NCBI GenBank assembly: GCA_014904985.1
Contig: MU129041.1
Coordinates: 1 to 64,000 of the forward strand
DNA from: Hydnum rufescens UP504
Lineage: Eukaryota; Basidiomycota; Agaricomycetes; Cantharellales; Hydnaceae
Direction of reading: 5' to 3'
DNA length: 64,000 bases
The notes below the pieces were generated by a model. It was not told the origin of the DNA. It made no database searches and saw only the letters and a program-made list of their open reading frames with translations. Every line of letters starts with the position of its first letter. The first letter of the stretch is position 1. Below are positions 10,622 to 21,876 of this stretch, in pieces. The translations under genes were made by a program, and so were the position numbers.

Positions 10622-11443
10622 GTATAGAAGAGACCTAATGGGCTTTATTTGTTTTGATCAGTTTTTAAATGTTATAAGGTGTTTGTTTAGAATGTGTTAG
10701 ATGAGGACAGATCAGTTTTGATGGGTTATGTGCCACTCAACTGTTGTTTTGTACTAGTTTCGTTGTTGGTTTGACATTAGGACTTGAACACAGGACCTTC
10801 AGATACTCCAAAACGTGGATAGCAAGATACCAAGATTCAAACACAAGACCTCAAGACACTTCCAAGACACTTCAAGACACAACTGCAAGACTTGGGATTC
10901 AAACACACAACTTCAAGAAATGGATGTCTAGCAACTCCTACTCTGAGGGTTCTACAACTATCCACTGTACTTCACATGACTAAGCAAGACTGACACACTC
11001 TGATTCTCTTATTCCCTTTTATACTCTTCTCCTTGTTTGAGATACTATTATTCTCTCTACTAATAGGTACTTGGATGCTAGGGTACAATGATCCTCAGGG
11101 AGCACCTTGATCCTTGGAGGGGACTCCTCTTCAGATGCTCCTCTACACTAAATCCCCCCTCTCTTTATACCTTTCTGAACCCTCCACATGACTCATCCTC
11201 TTACTAATCCCCTTACTCATCCTTTAGTCATGCTCACTAATTGCCTTACCAATTGTCTTACTCATCTCCCTCCTTACTAACCTCTTACTAGATCACCTGC
11301 CCTTAAGTCATGTGCCAAAATGCAGACTTCCTTAGTATAAGTGGTTATACTTCTCTTCCAGAGTTCAATGCTGGTAAAATGCAGATTTTCTTGAAGGGCT
11401 TAAACCAAGGGGTTTTTGAGGCCAGAACATTTTCTCTTCTACA
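10622..11443 (-). mobile_element. 822-bp insertion inside gag, LTR- or TIR-like ends
   Basis: It interrupts the gag frame between YNEETFRSA and GHPNELPAEYIQWR. On the minus strand it begins TGTAGAAGAG and ends CTCTTCTATA, a near-perfect terminal inverted pair with LTR-like TG...(C)A ends. A clear target duplication is not visible (GCCAG against CCGGC at best, if CpG decayed). No ORF of note. It contains three tRNA T-arm-like strings at 10780-10915, suggesting a tRNA-derived portion. Confidence 0.55.
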
Positions 11444-13173
11444 CTGGCACTGCGGAAGGTTTCTTCATTGTACTTGATACGTTGGGCCATGTACCAGGCT
11501 TCCCCCAGGTATCACTGCAATACCCATTCCCATAGGTTATCCCAGGACTGCAGGATGGAGTGCTTGACAGGTGCCAAATGAGCTCACCAGGCTGTAGCGA
11601 CAGCCCCTTTGAATTGGAAGGCAGCTATTTGAGCCATTTGGCCTTCTACCGCGGGACCTAGACCCATGAGATCATTGCACTCATAGAGCCAGTCAATCAC
11701 TGTGTCCTGGTCGCCATCCCATTCAGGCATGGCCATCCACTTTAGCCGATTGTCCCAGGTTATGCCTGGTGGGGGAGCATTGAACGGGGTCCCTGGTGGT
11801 CCTGGAGGTCCAGGAGGGCCAGGGGGGCCTGGAGGGCCTGGAGGACCACCTGAACCTGAGGGCCCTCCACTAGGGAGTATCCCTGGACTCGGGCCTCCTC
11901 CCCCTTGCCCAGGTCCATCATCATCAGGCGGCCCACCTCCACCTTCCTTCGAGGTGTCTGGATGCGGAGGGGGCGGGGGCTGAGGATTCTTGCCCTTAGG
12001 GTCCCCTGCAGGAGGATTTGGACTTCCTTTCTGTGAGGAGCCTTGTGAAAGCGACAGGGCAATGGATGGACCTTCCGGTTCCAAGAGGGGGAGATTCGTG
12101 GGATCGAGGGGGAAGAGGGTGCATGAGAAGGAGGAAGGAGCCATCTTGACTAGGTTTGTGTAGTAGTCATGGGCTCTCATGGCTCCTGGGGCCGGCAAGG
12201 CTGGGGTATCTGTAACTGCATCCCAAGCAGGACCCGGGTACTCATCACCTCTGCTCATCACGTTCGCTTGCCCAATCAAGTAGTTGGTGAGAGGCGAATG
12301 AGCACGAGAAGGGCCTGGAGGTCACAGGGTGAGGGAGTCTCCACTAGGATACCTCCCCACCATGCTTTCCACTAGAGGCCCCATTTCCCAGGATCCTGGG
12401 AGCTCCCTATTTGGGTTTTGCACTTTCGAGGGGGTCCAAAGAGCATTCCTCAATCCCTCTCCAAGAGTAGAAACTTGTTGCAAGAGGGTGGTGAGTCTGT
12501 TGTGGGCGTTTGGTGTAGGGGTGGCCGACTCTCGGGATAATGAGTCATAGAGGGGAATATCTTGCCATGCTGAAGGGGACACATCTAGGTCAATAGACAA
12601 GGCACAGAACATTGAGGAGTTCCCAAGCCTCATCCAATCAGAAGGAGGCATGGGCCAGGCCAGCAGGTTGATTATGGAGCTGGGCCCTGCTCTTGGGCTG
12701 TGAGCAGGGTCAAGGCTTGCACCCATGCTCGGCTCCTCAAATTCTGAGCCTTGGATGAAGAGGCCCAGTCCATGCAAGTCGGTGTCCACTCTGGGGAGTG
12801 GCTGTATGTTGAGTGCCTCTTCCAGATTCACGTCATATTTGGCATATTTTAAGGCTTGGTTCCCTGAGAACAGATGCCTCATCACCTGTATGATAGGCCA
12901 TGTCCCTTCTATATCGCCCTTGATCACTTCCCAGCCCACGGCTAAAGCTCTCCGAGCGATCCTTTTGGTGGGGAGATGTGGATCATGCCACACCTTATGT
13001 AGGCGTTCCTTTAGCTCAGGCGTAGGGGGAAGTGAGTCTTCAGAGGCCATAGGTGTGGACAGGCTCTCTCCCTGGTGTAGCTTTTTCAACTTATAGAGCC
13101 ATGCAAAGGTCAATTCGACCCAGAGCTTCAGGAGTTTATCAGCCATCCTTAGCTCCTCAATATGCTTGGACAT
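11444..13173 (-). pseudogene. Gag polyprotein of the chromovirus, collagen-like Gly-Pro-Pro segment
   Basis: 13173-12322 and 12279-11584 are one frame broken by a TGA at 12322-12324; a second TGA after AVATAW is followed in frame by AHLAPVKHSILQSWDNLWEW. The N-terminal third is helical and charged. The middle contains a (GPP)n run between about 11780 and 11860 and Pro/Gly-rich linkers. Then comes ITWDNRLKWMAMPEWDGD and FKGAVATAW, the retrotransposon gag core. Both TGAs are plausible CGA derivatives. Gag would build the cytoplasmic particle. Confidence 0.75.
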
Positions 13174-14167
13174 CCATAGTTGCTCTGCTAATTTTCCCTC
13201 ACAGTCTATTACAAATCTGTGGTCCTCACTCCCTACTATAGTTATGATGTCAGAAATGACATTCTGTAGCCTTTATATGCCCATTTGAACCATAATAAGG
13301 AGTTCCCAGTCCATGTGCCACTCCTGTAGTTCCTCCTTGTATACGAAGTACATCATGTTATATTGTGCTGGGGCGAACTTCGTCCATACCATGAGGAATT
13401 GGTATGTAGTGATGGGGGCTGATGAGAACAGGTCCATATACTCATTCACTGGCTTGTCCAGTCATCATGTGATCTCTCAATAATGCTCCATTGAGTGTAA
13501 CCAGGGTGGGATCGCCACACATTCGTGTGTAGTAGCGTGATAGAGCATGTCATCATGCTGGGACAATGGGATGTGGTGGGGGATCGCCATATGCGGGTTT
13601 AGCCTGGGTGTCTTCACTCATTTACTCATTTTGTGGGACAAGGAAGGGGGACAGAGAGTGGACTGGGAGTTGTGGGATGTGGAGGGTGAAGTTGGTTCGA
13701 CTGCCTCATCAGCTAGAGGGAACCAATGTAATATCGCGTTATTCAACTTTGAATATACGTGGGAGTCATCGTTAGATGAGGTGAAGTCGACGTTCCTGTA
13801 AACAGAGGAGAGAGAGAAATCCTCCTGCTCTAGGCACTGGCTTCAAGCGGATGGGCCACGCATGAGGCTAAGCACTGGCTTCACCTCATATGTAGGAGAA
13901 GCAGAGGGAGAGGGGAAGGGAATAGGGGAGGTGTGGTAGTAGCTGGCTAAGGGGGCCAGACTACTATCTAAGGAGGCAAGGGAATAGTCAGCTAGTAGGT
14001 CAGAGAAGAGACTCACTTAGTAGAGTTGCACTCATATGCAACTCTCCCTTATCCTTCACAACACCGTGCTCTATGGCAATGGTTTGGGTAGCTTAGTTGG
14101 GTGGGTCATAACGTGACTCAGTCATGTGGCTGTGTAGTTTCATGGGTCTCACAAGAGCAAAGAAGTC
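13174..14167 (-). other. Chromovirus 5' leader and decayed upstream coding sequence
   Basis: Between the upstream LTR-like repeat and the first gag methionine. Short minus-strand open pieces (around 13250-13520) may be decayed gag N-terminus; 13800-14030 is purine-rich. I could not identify a primer-binding site next to the repeat (the minus strand reads GACTTCTTTGCTCTTGTGAG). Confidence 0.3.
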
Positions 14168-14306
14168 TGGGCAAAAGATAGGTTTGATTCTGCCACATTA
14201 GCGACTTAGAATTGTCGTGGCCATGCTATTACGTAATAGTACAGACGAAGGGACAGACATAGGGGATGACAGCTATGTACATACAGACCTTGAGCACTAT
14301 ATTACA
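14168..14306 (-). repeat. 139-bp LTR-like repeat, upstream copy
   Basis: Partner of 2550-2688: same length, same TG...CA ends, nine transitions between them. It overlaps the start of a small plus-strand ORF (14217-14498) that is probably accidental. Confidence 0.7.
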
Positions 14307-15435
14307 GCTGCAACTCATGCAGCCGAGGTCACAACTGTCACAATCAATGCTTTGCATGCACCATCTGAGTGTTACACTGGGTTGAGGGATTTAGAATATA
14401 TCAATCAGGTATATGCTCATGCTTGCAGCCAGCAGGAACTGGACAATCTTTTGGTGATAGCACCTCCTTTGATTAAGGACAAAGATTCTAGGTCTTGATA
14501 TGGGGAGTACTTCCTCAACTATGACCAGTATCCACCAATCGTTGGTCTGTTAATACCTAGGGACCAGCACTTATGTTGCCTCCAAGTTGTCAAATTTGAC
14601 ACTGCATGGTTGGTTGCCCAGCTCACCCAATTGCCCATCCAAACTGTTGATCTTGATCTTTGTCGAATGGAGATGATGATCTGTGCCCATAGCAATTGCA
14701 TGATGAGTGTTGGGTTCATGACAATGATATGGCCTACCTTGGGACCTGTTGATGCCATTATTTGTTGGATCTGTTGTTTGGTAAATGAGGGTTGCAGCAC
14801 CACTTGGGCACCCAATCTACTTCCAGATGAATCCTTTGGATTTGTGAAGTCGCCTCCTGTTTGGTGTATCAAATTGGATTTGAACCTTGAGCACCCTGAA
14901 TACTCCAAACCTGCTGAGTCCTCAGCCTCATAATTTTCATCCTTCTCCATGTTCTTTTCCTTTGTGTATTCATAATAAAGTAGAGCTAATACCATATATG
15001 GTGTAAAGTTTATTCCTATACAGTTGCAATGCTATTCAGCATCTGCCAGTGTCAAGTTGTTGAACACTTACACCACCCACATAGTTGAAGAAGTACTCAG
15101 CCTTGCATTGGAGTGCTTTTTAGGCTATGTGCTTGATCCATTACTGTGCATATTTGTGGGCCCAGTAAAGTGATTATCATCTCATTCTCTTGTCTCATTC
15201 TCTCATCTCCCCATTCTCTTGTCTCCCACTCTCTCATCTCGCTCTCTCATCTCCATAACTGGCAGCTTTTGTTCAACTGGCGACTGCACATCTACCTTGC
15301 ATACTTGTATTCAGCCTGTAGGACTTCTCCCCTGAGTCACAATATCTTTGTGTAGCTGTGATTCAGGTTTTTAAGCTCCCTCACAATTTATTGCAGTTGC
15401 TGTTCATACTCACAGCTTCTGCTTAATCATGATGA
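14307..15435. other. Intergenic stretch with unassigned ORFs and a CT-rich tract
   Basis: A minus-strand frame at 14519-14995 (158 codons, segment QQIQQIMASTGPKVGHIIVM) is low in complexity and unrecognised. 15170-15260 is a pyrimidine microsatellite built of TCTCATTCTCT/CATCTC blocks, typical of fungal promoters and 5' UTRs, lying just before the plus-strand gene that follows. Confidence 0.4.
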
Positions 15436-17965
15436 ATGGCTGGCAGACTTTCTCAAACCCTATGCTCATTACCCAGTCACCAGAACCTGAAGTCTCCCCA
15501 AAGCTCTCCACCCTTCCTTCACTCTCATCATTCTAATACCAGAAATACCAAGGCCTTGGCTTCTAAATCTCACACCAAAGCTCCACCCAAGATCAGCCCC
15601 AAGTCTAGAGTCCCTCAAAAAACATGCTCTATTGATCCTGCTGAGACCTCTTCCAAGTCTGACAAAGAAGATGTGGACCCACCTACTACATTGAAAGATC
15701 CCAAGTCTCGTGCCAGGATTGGAGCTGGGCCCATGGTGCCTCAGGGGGAATCCAGTGTCTCTCAGGGTGCCAGGAGTGACACCCAATCTTGTGATGGAGC
15801 TGATGATGATGCAACTTGGTGACTGTTGTGACTTGTCATTGAAATCAATTTGTGGTCAACTCATCCTTTGAATCCAAACTCACATGTATCTGTGGGGCAG
15901 CAAGGTACTCCTCATCAGTTGAGTATGTCTCTGTCCCTCCAGCATCAGGCTGAGTCCCAGAGCACACAAGCACATGGCTTTCACCTCCACCCTCATCCTC
16001 TTGTACATCACCTTCCCCTCCTGTTTTGCTTCCTCAGTCACCCCCTCCACCCTCATTCTCATCACCATGTTTGACCACTCAGACTACTCTCAACAATACT
16101 TGTAACATGGATCCCAATCATGTTGATGATAATGAGGGCATGCACCTTGGTGGGTGGTTCAGTGCCAAACAGGTAGCCTGGGCTCAAAACTGATGTATTG
16201 AGTTCCTTGTGGACTTGGATGCAAAGGCAAAAGAGTGTCCTGAATCTGTTAGGTGCATTGCCTTGGTGGCAGCCCTGTTGAAATTCCAGTGAAATGGAAA
16301 TGTGTGGAATGCCTTCCAGTCTTCATATTGCCAGTCAAATCCAAACCTCAATTCTTCAGGTATGCCTACCCACATTTACATGGCTGTTCTTGTGCTGACA
16401 CTCTTATACACAGTCTCTGGCTCTGAATACACAAGTAATGTGGTTCGGCCAGCATACCTTAAGCTTATTGAGTCTTTTGGAGGTGAGGACTCTGATACTT
16501 GGGCAGCAGAAGCCACAAGGCTCATCACAGAATATGGTGTGAAGGCTGCTGCTGTGAAACAGATTGCACAGTCAGGAGGGGATATCACTTGGATTATGTC
16601 TGCTCAGAAGGAAAAATGGACACATGATATGCAATGGCTCACAACCATGGATGTGCATGCAATGTTTATTATGGTTAGTGGTAATGCTGCATCCCCTGCT
16701 GCTCATGTGCAAAATGAATGCCACCTGGGATCTATTGAGATGTCTGAATGGTTTAATGCCAAATTCTTGATGGCTGCTGAGATTTCTGATATATATTGTT
16801 TCATTCTTTCAAAACATTCTCAGCATGAGGCATTGTGTGAGCTTACAGCTGAGGAGTCCCAGAAGAAGAGAGCATTTGATCTCACCAACATCTACAAGAC
16901 CCAGATGGCCATCAAGGGTATGCTTGCAGCCCTATTCAAGCCATACATGGAATTTTTGGTCTTCCCATGGATGAACTTGGTGAAGATTCTAATCAAGCAC
17001 AAGCTTGTACTCAGGAATTTTTTGCCCAATGCCCAGTTTCCAAACTTTGGTTCTGAGTATAGTGATCACTATGGAATGTCACATTGGAAGGCCTAATACT
17101 TTGTGCTTCAGGCTACCAATCCTGAGAGGAAGGTTACACTCAGCAGCCTCAATGATTGGCCAGAGGGGGATGCATCAGATATCCTGTTGATTGTTAATCA
17201 CAATGGGGATGTGATACTATCACTGAAGGGGGCTAGGGATGCTGCCTCCCAGAAGGTCACTGGAGGGAGCTCAGGTGGTGGTGCTAAGTGAAGGAATTCC
17301 AGTGATGGTCTCATCAATGGTGGGGTGACAAAGAAGATACAAGAGTTGTCATCAGATCTAAGGAAGGGGACCAAGCAGGCCAAAGGAAAGTGGAAGTTGA
17401 CACTGCTCTCTAGTGCCTATATCAACAGTGAAAGTGACAATGCTGTAGAGAGTGACCCCTCTGGGCCCTCTGAGGTACATCTTGGAAATGAACTGCAACC
17501 ACAACCAAAGCCCAGCCTCATTTTTCCAACTCACAAGCCTCTCCCTCTGTCTCTGGTGTCACCTCAGCCCCTCCACCTCCACCGATTGACCTCCCAAGGA
17601 CACACTGGAGAGGAGTGGACTTATCATATTTTGATCCTGCCTCATTTGATAATACCTTCAATGCATATCCTGGATCCATGAATGGAACCATGGACCACAA
17701 CACCAACATGATTCTGCTCTGTCAGACTTCTACCCTACAACACGGTGATTATCCTGGAACTGCACAACCTGATGACCTATTTGGGTTTTCAATGGGGCAC
17801 CAACAAGGACATGCAGGGGTTGGCATGCATGATTTTGGAGGTCCCAGTACCACATTGGATGGTCTCAACTATGAGAATGGGGTTGCACATAATTCTATGG
17901 ATGTGATGCAGTCTACCTGGGGACTTGACAGCCTTGGATTATCTACATCATTTCAACAGTGTTGA
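15436..17965 (+). pseudogene. Decayed gene A, unknown function
   Basis: Plus-strand coding pieces appear in order: a basic Ser/Pro-rich N-terminus (15436-15822); a core of about 260 codons (16302-17096) with SGSEYTSNVVRPAYLKLIES and HALCELTAEESQ-like helical sequence; a piece with VTLSSLNDWPEGDASDILLI (17103-17291); a basic stretch (KKIQELSSDLRKGTKQAKGK); and a Gly/Asp-rich C-terminus ending in the TGA after FQQC. After GGGAK a TGA stands in the context AAG-TGA-AGG, best read as a former CGA. Short introns are likely between pieces. No enzyme motif recognised. The layout (low-complexity N-terminus, helical core, lysine-rich patch, MHDF-containing tail) resembles gene B at 28.3-32.1 kb, so both may belong to one transposon-associated family. 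Confidence 0.45.
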
Positions 17966-18326
17966 CTTAGTGTCATGCTCCTATTGGGTTGATGCCCTTA
18001 TGCACCTTTAACTTACTCTCATGTTTCTTGCTAACTTGCCTATAGTAACTTCTTAATGCTATAAGTCTACCCTTGCCATAAGTATATGTATAGGTTGGTG
18101 CATGTTGCAGGCATGAAGTTCAGAGACTGGGGCCCCATTGGGGCCCAACTTGGTCTGGCTGATATGGGGTATTTGGCCCAATTGGGCCCCATGTCAGGAG
18201 GGCCTCCCTAGGTACCAAAAAGTGCCTGGGATTTGGTACCTAAGAAGGTCCTGATATACAGTGGTCCAAGGTGCAGAAGTCAGTCTCTTGAGGTTCACTT
18301 GCAAACTGATAAGCAGGTTTCTCATC
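17966..18326. other. Intergenic segment with GC-rich inverted repeat
   Basis: No gene. 18131-18200 contains imperfect inverted GGGGCCCCATTGGGG / CCCAATTGGGCCCC strings, followed by the 34-bp hairpin described separately. Confidence 0.4.
18209..18242. repeat. 34-bp palindromic motif (third copy of the element-end motif)
   Basis: An 11-bp perfect stem, TAGGTACCAAA paired with TTTGGTACCTA, around 12 bases. Same length and same outer TAGGTACC/GGTACCTA as the motifs inside the terminal inverted repeats at 19112-19145 and 24462-24495. May be a scar or remnant end of the same transposon family. Confidence 0.6.
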
Positions 18327-19085
18327 TCATACAATCATGTCTTCTGATGCCATCTTGGATTCAACCTCAGACATTGACAAGTCTTTGGTTCTGGCAATTG
18401 GCTCGTGGACCTGCAGATGATCCAGGTTTCCACTGTGGATTTCAACAATCTTGTCTGGTAACACTAGAACAGACTTGGGAATTGAAGTCTCACACTTCAA
18501 GATCGCAGCTGGCTGGCTAGCTGGTGCTTGCTGTGACAGCTCAACATATGTGCAATTAGGACATTCCACCATTTGTCCTTTCGATTCCTTTGTGTTACAG
18601 GGCTCAACTTGGTTCTTTGTACGTGCCTTTCGTTGTTCTTCAGGAAATGTAACCTCCTGATTGAACAGGTCAAAACTGTGTAGATACTCAGTTTCACCAT
18701 TTTCAGCATGAGACATCTGATTGTGCAAGACTTGTGCAATACCACCATCATCAAGATTGCTGCAAGGCAAACTCAATCCATTGGCTTGAACAAGCTGGCT
18801 GTCATTCAACATCTTCAAGACCTTTTTTGTGATAAAGGCCTTCATCTCAAGGCATTCTTTGAGTAAGTGGCCATATTCTCCACACATAAAGCATCATATT
18901 GGAGAAGTAGATTTTACAGGTGGTTTTGCAATCCTTTCAGCCTTGTACTGGCTTATCACAATCAATAAACACCCAATCTTTTCAGCAAGATCATCCATAC
19001 TCAATTTAACAGTGTTGGGCATGTCTTGTGGCTTAACCTACAAAGGTTTCGTCATAGATTCTTCCTTCTTCTGTTTTGTCCAGGC
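18327..19085 (-). pseudogene. Second gag-like gene, C-terminal half with CCHC zinc knuckle
   Basis: Minus-strand frame: MPNTVKLSMDDLAEKIGCLL, IVISQYKAERIAKPPVKSTS, PI, TGA, then CFMCGEYGHLLKEC, an exact C-x2-C-x4-H-x4-C retroviral-type zinc knuckle, followed by a Gln/Ser-rich tail ending at 18327. The TGA directly before the knuckle is in context ATA-TGA-TGC and is best explained as a lost CGA. The knuckle binds nucleic acid in Gag proteins. The 5' half lies beyond the 5.4-kb hairpin element; no RT or integrase follows, so this is a gag-only or truncated element. Confidence 0.75.
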
Positions 19086-19180
19086 TGGTCAGTCACGGGG
19101 GGGACCTAATTTAGGTACCACTTTCGGGGCAGAAACTGGTACCTAAGAGGTCCCCCAAACCTTACGGCCGAAATCAGCCA
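19086..19180 (+). repeat. Left terminal inverted repeat of the hairpin element
   Basis: Starts TGGTCAGTCA; holds TAGGTACC...GGTACCTA at 19112-19145 and GGTCCC followed by a CGGCCGAAAT motif. Matches the reverse complement of the right end with the same 16-base spacing to the palindromic block. Confidence 0.8.
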
Positions 19181-19228
19181 TTTCAATTCAGTTTTTGGGC
19201 CATCTGTCGGCCAATCCATGGCTGTGCT

Positions 19229-19231
19229 AGA

Positions 19232-19262
<31 letters not shown>

Positions 19263-19275
19263 CTACTATTATTAT
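19229..19275. repeat. (TTA)n microsatellite
   Basis: Runs of TTATTATTATTA at the inner edge of the left terminal repeat region; the right end has a comparable AAAT-rich tract. Confidence 0.9.
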
Positions 19276-19352
19276 ATACATATTATCCCCCTCAGGGTCT
19301 GCCACCACAGGGGGGGGGGGCATGGTTCCTGCGGGTCACGCACCTGCATATA

Positions 19353-20880
19353 CCCACCACACCCGCCGCAGCGGGTGGGGTTCATTTGCCCCGGTCGGGG
19401 CCGGTTCCATTTGGGCGCTCCCTTGAGGGAGCGGGTTTTTGTTCGCGGGGGCTCATTCGCGGTTTTCGTTCCCAGCGTGTCATTTGGCGGGTTCAGAGGG
19501 GGTTCGTGCGGATTCTGGTCAAGGATCTATAGAAATAAGGAATTCAATGTTAGTACAACATTAATGCAACGCAAAAAGAGCAGCTTATGCTGCTCTTTTG
19601 CGCCACAAGACTAAGAAATAAAAAAAAAACATAACACATACCTTGTACCCCACACCCGCAGGTGTAGGGTACTGGGGCCGTGCACGCCAGCTCATCCATA
19701 CGCCGGCTCGTATGCACGGCGGTTCGTATGGGTCCCCGTCGTTCGGGGGTCGATAGGCGGGGTTACGGGGGTTCTTTATTGGTATTCGTTCGCGAGGGCA
19801 GTTGAAACCTACAAAATATTATTTTTAAATTAGTTAGGAAATAAGGGCCACACAAAAAGAGCAGCTTTCACTGCTCTTTTTGCATGGCTGTAGCTAGTGA
19901 GGGGGCGGGGACTTACCTTATATAGAACCACACACCTGCTGTGGCGGGTGTGTGATTCCGGGCCCTTATTTGGCGCGGCGCCGTATGTCGTGTTGTTGGC
20001 ACGTTGCCATGTCGCGTTGCCATGTCGTGTTGCCGTGTATCGTGTTGTTCGTCGTTTCATGGGTTATTGTCGTGCGTTGGGCGGGCCCCAATCTAGAATA
20101 AAGCGTGTCAGTAAAAAAAATTCTAAAGCAGCGCAAAAAGAGCAGCTTACGCTGCTCTTTTTGCGCCACAAGCATAAAGAATAAAAAATAAAAACATTAA
20201 CCTTACCTTGTAGTACCCCACACCTGCTGCTGCGGGTGTGGGTACTGGGGCCGTACTCCGGCTCATGGGTGCGGCAGTTCGTACGGGGCCCGTCGTTCGG
20301 GTGTCGATGGGCAGGGTTATGGGGGTTCTTGCGTGGGTATTCGTTCATGTGGGAAGCAATGACCTAGAATATAAGATTGTATGTTAGTTAAGAGTTAAAG
20401 ACCATGCAAAAAGAGCAGCTTTCGCTGCTCTTTTTGCGTGCCTGTAGTTACTGGGGGGGGGACTCACATTATATAGTACCACACACCCACCACAGCGGGT
20501 GTGTGGTTCCTGGGGGCCTCATTTGGCGCGGTCGCATCCTTGTTTGGTGCGTTGCCATAGGTCGCATTGCCATGTGTCGCATTACTGTATATCGCGTCTT
20601 CGTTTGGCGCGTTGCCATGTCGCGCTGTCGTGTGTCGCGTTTCTGTATCGCGTTGCCGGATGTCGTGTTGCTGCGTCGCATTTCCGTACGTCGCATGGCT
20701 GTTTGGGCTCTCATCGTGCGTTGGACGAGGCCTCAATCTAAAATAAATAAAGAGACATTAGTAAAATGTTCCAAAGCAATGCAAAAAGAGCAGCTTTCGC
20801 TGCTCTTTTTGTGCCGGTGTATCTACTAGAACAAACACTCACCTTGTGACCACACACCCACAGCGGCGGGTGCATGGTCA
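19353..20880 (-). other. Left array: five hairpin-intron units (minus strand)
   Basis: Read on the minus strand, five intron-like segments have GT...AG ends: 19527-19641, 19809-19916, 20093-20206, 20364-20467, 20738-20842 (104-115 nt). Donors are GTATGT, GTAAGT, GTAAGG, GTGAGT, GTGAGT; acceptors end TAG. Each contains a hairpin of the form GCAAAAAGAGCAGC-loop-GCTGCTCTTTTTGC (19571-19603, 19853-19882, 20131-20166, 20406-20437, 20781-20811). Just upstream of each donor is a second hairpin of CCACACACC(C/T)GC-type (19645-19672, 19927-19956, 20214-20244, 20478-20507, 20849-20878). Inter-intron segments are not multiples of three and keep no frame, so I read them as non-coding exons. Confidence 0.75.
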
Positions 20881-20940
20881 TGCGGTTGCCTTTTCGGGCG
20901 GTTGCTTGTTGTGGTTGCGGAGATAGGAAGCAAGATGCAG

Positions 20941-21590
20941 ATTCAACGCCGGCAATTGCCGATACTCAAGAAGCGCCCAAGCGCTGGCCCTGGGAGCACA
21001 GTACACAATAGCACCAAGCATGTATATTTAAAATAAATACTATATAATAAAAATTTGTCCAGGAAAACCTGAAGAAGACGATGGTAATGAGTCAGAGCTC
21101 AATAAGGCATGAGATAGCTAATTACAAGTGGATTGGGCCACTTCTATGCATCAGAATTGGCCCAAATTTAAATATAGTAGTGTTATATATACACTCTATA
21201 TGGGCGAGTGATTATCTCGGACGATCCTCACATTTTTCAATTTTTCACACCTTCAATTCCCTATTTAGGGAATTGAAGGCGTGAAAAATTGAAAAATGCG
21301 AGGATCGTCCGAAATAATCAATCGCCCATGTAGAGTGTATATATAACACTACTATATTTAAATTTGGGCCAATTCTGATGCGTAGAAGTGGCCCAATCCA
21401 CTCTGCAATTCGCCGTCTCATGCCTTATTGGGCTCTGGCTCATTATCATCGCCTTCTTCGGGTTTTCCTGTACAAATATTTATTATATAGTATTTATTTT
21501 AAATATACATGCTTGGTACTATTGTGTGCTGTGCTTGCAGCGCCAGCACTTGGGCGCTTCTTGAGTATCGGCAATTGCCGGCATTGAATT
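20941..21590. repeat. 650-bp palindrome at the hub of the hairpin element
   Basis: Two arms of roughly 320 bp are near-identical in inverted orientation around CCCTA-TT-TAGGG at 21259-21270, with scattered substitutions and a few 1-3 base indels. Each arm has a TATATATA run (about 21185 and 21342) about 75 bases from the centre. The two hairpin-intron arrays point away from it on opposite strands. A bidirectional promoter is a reasonable inference; an inserted inverted-repeat element is the alternative. Confidence 0.85.
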
Positions 21591-21644
21591 CGCAACTACA
21601 CAGCCACACCCAGCAACAGAAATGCGACCGCACGACCACGACAC

Positions 21645-21652
21645 AACAGCAA

Positions 21653-21683
<31 letters not shown>

Positions 21684-21715
21684 AGCAGCAACAGCAGCAA
21701 CAGCAGCAACAGCAG

Positions 21716-21747
<32 letters not shown>

Positions 21748-21773
21748 ACAGCAGCAGCAGCAGCAGCAACAGC
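21645..21773 (+). repeat. CAG/CAA trinucleotide repeat
   Basis: About 43 consecutive CAG or CAA triplets. It would encode polyglutamine in the plus frame, but that frame has no other conserved content, so I do not call a gene. Confidence 0.9.
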
Positions 21774-21860
21774 GCATGACCACGACCGCATGACCACGAC
21801 CGCATGACCACGACCGCATGACCACGACCGCATGACCACGACCGCATGACCACGACTGCA
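21774..21860 (+). repeat. 14-bp tandem repeat CGCATGACCACGAC, about six copies
   Basis: Follows the CAG tract directly and leads into the first rightward hairpin. The leftward side has a single related CCGCATGACCATG string at the mirror position near 20870-20882. Confidence 0.85.
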
Positions 21861-21876
21861 CGACCATGACCACAGG

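Larger units (their letters stand above)
2550..14306 (-). mobile_element. Decayed Ty3/gypsy chromovirus with nested insertions and an extra 3' ORF
   Basis: On the minus strand the order is LTR-like repeat (14168-14306), leader, gag, protease, reverse transcriptase, RNase H, integrase, chromodomain, an extra ORF of about 490 codons, then LTR-like repeat (2550-2688). The order protease-RT-RNase H-integrase-chromodomain is the hallmark of the chromovirus branch of Ty3/gypsy. A GGGGGGC-containing tract lies against the inner edge of the downstream repeat, as expected for a polypurine tract. I could not recognise a tRNA primer-binding site and see no matching 5-bp target duplication, so the pairing of the two repeats is likely but not proven. 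Two insertions (9518-10099 and 10622-11443), several TGA stops and frameshifts make the element inactive. Confidence 0.85.

Noticed and set aside
10780..10915. True tRNA genes
   Set aside because: Only T-arm-like strings are present; no acceptor or D arms could be paired around them.
14217..14498. Plus-strand 93-codon ORF
   Set aside because: Its first third lies inside the LTR-like repeat and it has no partner at the other repeat; probably accidental.
20404..20829. ORFs in the left array encoding Cys/Arg/Val-rich peptides (CRVALP-like repeats)
   Set aside because: They come from GTCGCGTTGCCATG-like simple repeats, cross predicted splice sites and have no homologous frame in sister units.
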